From: Novosphingobium sp.
GTDB lineage: Bacteria > Pseudomonadota > Alphaproteobacteria > Sphingomonadales > Sphingomonadaceae
Length of the DNA: 7,932 bases
Direction of reading: 5' to 3'
Assembly: GCA_009885425.1 (NCBI GenBank)
Contig: VFKS01000259.1
Location: 1-7,932, forward strand
This document shows, in pieces, positions 6,123 to 7,932 of this stretch. Numbering within the stretch: position 1 is the first letter of the stretch; every line of letters starts with the position of its first letter. The notes under the pieces were generated by a model. That model searched no databases and had not been told where the DNA came from. It saw only the letters and a list, made by a program, of their open reading frames with translations. The position numbers and the translations under genes are program-made.

Positions 6123-6857
6123 TCAGGTTGCAAGCGCGCGCTGGCCGGGATCACCCAGCCAGCGCGCCTGCACTTTCCAGACCCGAGCGATCACCGCTTC
6201 GCTCAGCGCCACATCCGGCGATCCATCAGCAGCGATAACGCCGCCGTCCAGCACTACCACCCGGTCGGCATGGTTCATCGCCTGCGCCAGATCATGAAGC
6301 ACCAGCACCACGCCTGCGCCCTGCCCGGCAAGGGTTCGGAATTGCCGCAGCAGCGCCAGTTGATGCGCGAGGTCCAGATTGGCCAGCGGCTCATCAGCCA
6401 GCAGCCAGCGTGGCTCACCCGCCAGCACCCGCGCCAGCAGCGCGCGGGCCTGTTCGCCGCCCGATAGCTGCGACATTGGCCGGGCGCGGAACTGCTCCAA
6501 ATCGAGCGCTGTCAGCGCCGCTTCCACTGCTGCCCGGTCGGCCGCAATCCCGGCGCTCCATGGCAGGCGGCCCAACCCGGCCAAAGTCTCGACAGACAGA
6601 TCCCAAGCCACTTCGCCCTGCTGCGGAAGATAGCCCAGCGCGCGGGCCCGCTCGCGCGGGGTCAGCGTGTTCAGCGGTGCGCCATCGAGCGCCAGCGCGC
6701 CGCGGGCCGGCTCCAGCAGTCCCGCGAGGCAACTGAGCAAACTCGATTTGCCCGCGCCGTTGGGGCCGCAAATTGCGGTCACTTCGCCGGGATTGAGCGT
6801 CAGCGAAACGCCGTTCAGCCGCCCGGTCAGGGACAGGTTCTGCGCGGCCAGGCTCAT
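6123..6857 (-). CDS. ABC importer ATPase, FecE/BtuD/HmuV-like
   Basis: This 244-residue nucleotide-binding subunit powers uptake through the neighbouring permease from the cytoplasmic side of the inner membrane. The motifs occur in order: Walker A GPNGAGKS (31-38), Q-loop LPQQ (77-80), signature LSGGEQ (131-136), Walker B WLLADEP (151-157, with E156 as catalytic base), D-loop NLD (160-162) and switch His188 in LVLHDL. Family length is normal. The ATG at 6857 overlaps the permease stop as ATGA, indicating translational coupling. The open frame continues far upstream (to 7286), but that part only shadows the permease gene. The gene ends one base from the convergent M3 stop. It belongs to the cobalamin/siderophore/haem importer ATPases, and the exact substrate cannot be read from this subunit. 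Confidence 0.93.
   Translation of the reverse strand: MSLAAQNLSLTGRLNGVSLTLNPGEVTAICGPNGAGKSSLLSCLAGLLEPARGALALDGAPLNTLTPRERARALGYLPQQGEVAWDLSVETLAGLGRLPWSAGIAADRAAVEAALTALDLEQFRARPMSQLSGGEQARALLARVLAGEPRWLLADEPLANLDLAHQLALLRQFRTLAGQGAGVVLVLHDLAQAMNHADRVVVLDGGVIAADGSPDVALSEAVIARVWKVQARWLGDPGQRALAT
6136..6167. repeat. Perfect 10-bp inverted repeat within the end of the ATPase gene
   Basis: GCGCGCTGGC (6136-6145) and GCCAGCGCGC (6158-6167) are exact reverse complements with a 12-base loop. The repeat starts 15 bases past the M3 stop. No T-run flanks either side (only CTTTCC beyond 6170). It could slow or end M3 transcription entering the convergent operon, but it also falls in coding sequence where GC-rich palindromes arise easily. 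Confidence 0.5.
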
Positions 6858-7813
6858 GCCAACCCCCGGCGCATTCGCAGCAACAGTCCCAGGAAAAACG
6901 GTGCGCCGAGCAGCGAGAGCGCGATCCCCAGCCGCAGCTCGCTGGCCATCGGCAGCACCCGGCACAGGCAGTCTGCCACCAGCAGCAGCAGCGCGCCCGC
7001 CAAAGCGCTCGGCACGATCAGGCTGCTTGGCCGCCGGTCCGTAAACCGCCGCAGCAGGTGCGGGACGATCAGCCCAACAAAGCCGATGATCCCCGCCGCC
7101 GCAACGCCTGCGCCAACCGTCAGCCCGACGCCCGCGATCATCAACAGCTGCAAGCGGCGCGGATCGACGCCCAGCGACCGGGCCGCCGCCTCGCCGAGGC
7201 TGAGCGCATCCAGCGACCGGCCCGCGACCCACAGAACGGCGATCCCGGCCATGGTCAGCGGCACGGCAAACAGCACATCGTTCCACGACCGATCGGTCAG
7301 CGCGCCCATCAGCCAGGTGACAATCTCACTCAGCGCGAACGGCGTGGGGGACAGGCTGATCGCAAGGCTCATCAACGCGCCTGCGAGGCTGGCAATCATC
7401 ATCCCGGCCAGCGTGAACAGCATCACCGATCCGCTGCGCCCGGCGATCAAGGTCAGCAGCGCCATCGCCCCCGCCGCGCCGGTCAGCGCGAACAGCGGCA
7501 AGGCCCAGCCAGTGCTGGCCCAGCCGGTCCAAAAACTCAGCACCGCGCCCAAGGCGGCGCCCGGCGCGATCCCGAACAGCCCCGGATCGGCCAACGGATT
7601 GCGCAAATAGCCCTGCATCGCCGCCCCTGCCGCACCCAAACCAGCGCCCAGAGTGACGGCCAGAATGGCGCGGGGAAGGCGCAGTTCGGTCAGGATTATC
7701 AGCGCATTGGCCGGCAAGTCTGCAAACGGATCGAGCCACACCCGGCCCGCCAGCAAGGACAGCGGCAGAGCGATCGCGAGCGCGGCAAGGAGGAGGGGAA
7801 TGGGGCGGGTCAT
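6854..7813 (-). CDS. FecCD/BtuC family ABC importer permease
   Basis: This 319-residue polytopic inner-membrane subunit forms the channel for cobalamin, Fe-siderophore or haem import. It is almost entirely hydrophobic, consistent with about ten helices. The first helix spans roughly 5-23. Family motifs are RLPR (45-48), an AAMQGYLRNPLADPGLFGI segment (64-82), WLMGAL (167-172), the coupling region LGEAAARSLGVDPRR (206-220) that contacts the ATPase, GFVGLIVPHLLRRF (244-257) and ELRLGI...GAPFFLGLL (292-311). PLADPGLFG resembles the PLAEPGLLG of E. coli BtuC, a mild hint towards vitamin B12. The ATG at 7813 was chosen because it overlaps the stop of the upstream gene as ATGA; an earlier in-frame start at 7876 lies inside that gene. 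The stop at 6854 likewise overlaps the ATPase start. Its length is slightly short but normal for the family. Confidence 0.94.
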   Translation of the reverse strand: MTRPIPLLLAALAIALPLSLLAGRVWLDPFADLPANALIILTELRLPRAILAVTLGAGLGAAGAAMQGYLRNPLADPGLFGIAPGAALGAVLSFWTGWASTGWALPLFALTGAAGAMALLTLIAGRSGSVMLFTLAGMMIASLAGALMSLAISLSPTPFALSEIVTWLMGALTDRSWNDVLFAVPLTMAGIAVLWVAGRSLDALSLGEAAARSLGVDPRRLQLLMIAGVGLTVGAGVAAAGIIGFVGLIVPHLLRRFTDRRPSSLIVPSALAGALLLLVADCLCRVLPMASELRLGIALSLLGAPFFLGLLLRMRRGLA

Positions 7814-7932
7814 AAGCTGCGCCTTACCGCACCCAGCCGCTCGACCGTCCGCACAATGCTGGGCCCGCCGCACCACAGCAGCACCGGATCGAGCCGCTCG
7901 CGCCGCGTGCTGGTCAATGCCGCTAGCGCCGG
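7810..7932 (-). CDS. C-terminal fragment of an ABC substrate-binding protein
   Basis: A frame entering from the right edge encodes the last 40 residues and stops at a TGA (7812-7810) that overlaps the permease ATG. The tail contains RLDPVLLWCGGPSIVRTVERLGAVR. A CGGP followed by a helix (hIRAhxRLAxVR-like) is, to my recollection, typical of C-termini of BtuF/FecB-type helical-backbone binding proteins in alphaproteobacteria. Position and coupling agree: binding protein, permease and ATPase in order. It would deliver the substrate to the permease in the periplasm. The family call rests on a short segment and on context; the start and any signal peptide lie outside the window. Confidence 0.65.
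   Translation of the reverse strand, partial: PALAALTSTRRERLDPVLLWCGGPSIVRTVERLGAVRRSL

Noticed and set aside
6858..7286. Apparent N-terminal extension of the ATPase suggesting a longer or fused protein
   Set aside because: The extension is out of frame with, and fully covered by, the permease gene. Its sequence is low-complexity Arg/Ala/Gly, and the ATGA overlap at 6854-6857 gives the normal start.
7086..7610. Plus-strand open frame of 174 codons across the permease gene
   Set aside because: It is a Pro/Ala/Ser-rich shadow of hydrophobic permease codons read in reverse, with no motifs or ribosome site.
1..7932. Possible CRISPR, tRNA, insertion sequence or attachment site
   Set aside because: No spaced direct repeats, cloverleaf-like sequence, transposase motif or terminal inverted repeats were seen on either strand.

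Overview
The window is GC-rich, densely packed chromosomal DNA that most resembles an alphaproteobacterium of the Sphingomonadales (Sphingomonas/Novosphingobium/Erythrobacter type). This assignment is an inference. It rests on the strong G/C preference at third codon positions, the Ala-rich signal peptides, the side-by-side exported M13 and M3 metallopeptidases, and the style of the ABC importer. No rRNA, tRNA, CRISPR array, transposase or integrase was seen.

Left region (1-1773, + strand). The 3' end of an unrecognised gene stops inside a TGAGC pentanucleotide repeat and is followed by a strong intrinsic terminator. A short leader with a CRP/FNR-type dyad (GTGA-N6-TCAC) precedes a two-gene unit. 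The first gene encodes a 112-residue beta-rich protein that I do not recognise. The second encodes a 357-residue exported, probable outer-membrane beta-barrel protein with two close cysteine pairs. A second terminator-like hairpin closes the unit. This is the least explained part of the window, and its codon use looks less biased than that of its neighbours.

Middle region (1824-6121, + strand). Two exported zinc metallopeptidases lie in tandem. The first is an M13 (neprilysin/PepO-like) endopeptidase with a Sec signal peptide. The second is an M3 peptidyl-dipeptidase of the Dcp type with a lipoprotein signal. All expected catalytic and zinc-binding residues are present in both. A perfect 10-bp hairpin lies between them. 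A plausible joint role is stepwise degradation of peptides in the cell envelope: M13 cuts oligopeptides and M3 trims dipeptides from C-termini.

Right region (6123-7932, - strand). A convergent ABC importer operon of the cobalamin/iron-siderophore class reads leftward: the C-terminus of a substrate-binding protein, a FecCD/BtuC-type permease, and an ATPase. Both junctions are ATGA stop/start overlaps. Its last stop codon is one base from the stop codon of the M3 gene. The substrate cannot be settled from this window; the permease motif PLADPG leans slightly towards a BtuC-like (vitamin B12) system.

I see no proven new system. The best candidate for something undescribed is the small-protein/outer-membrane-protein pair at 261-1684.
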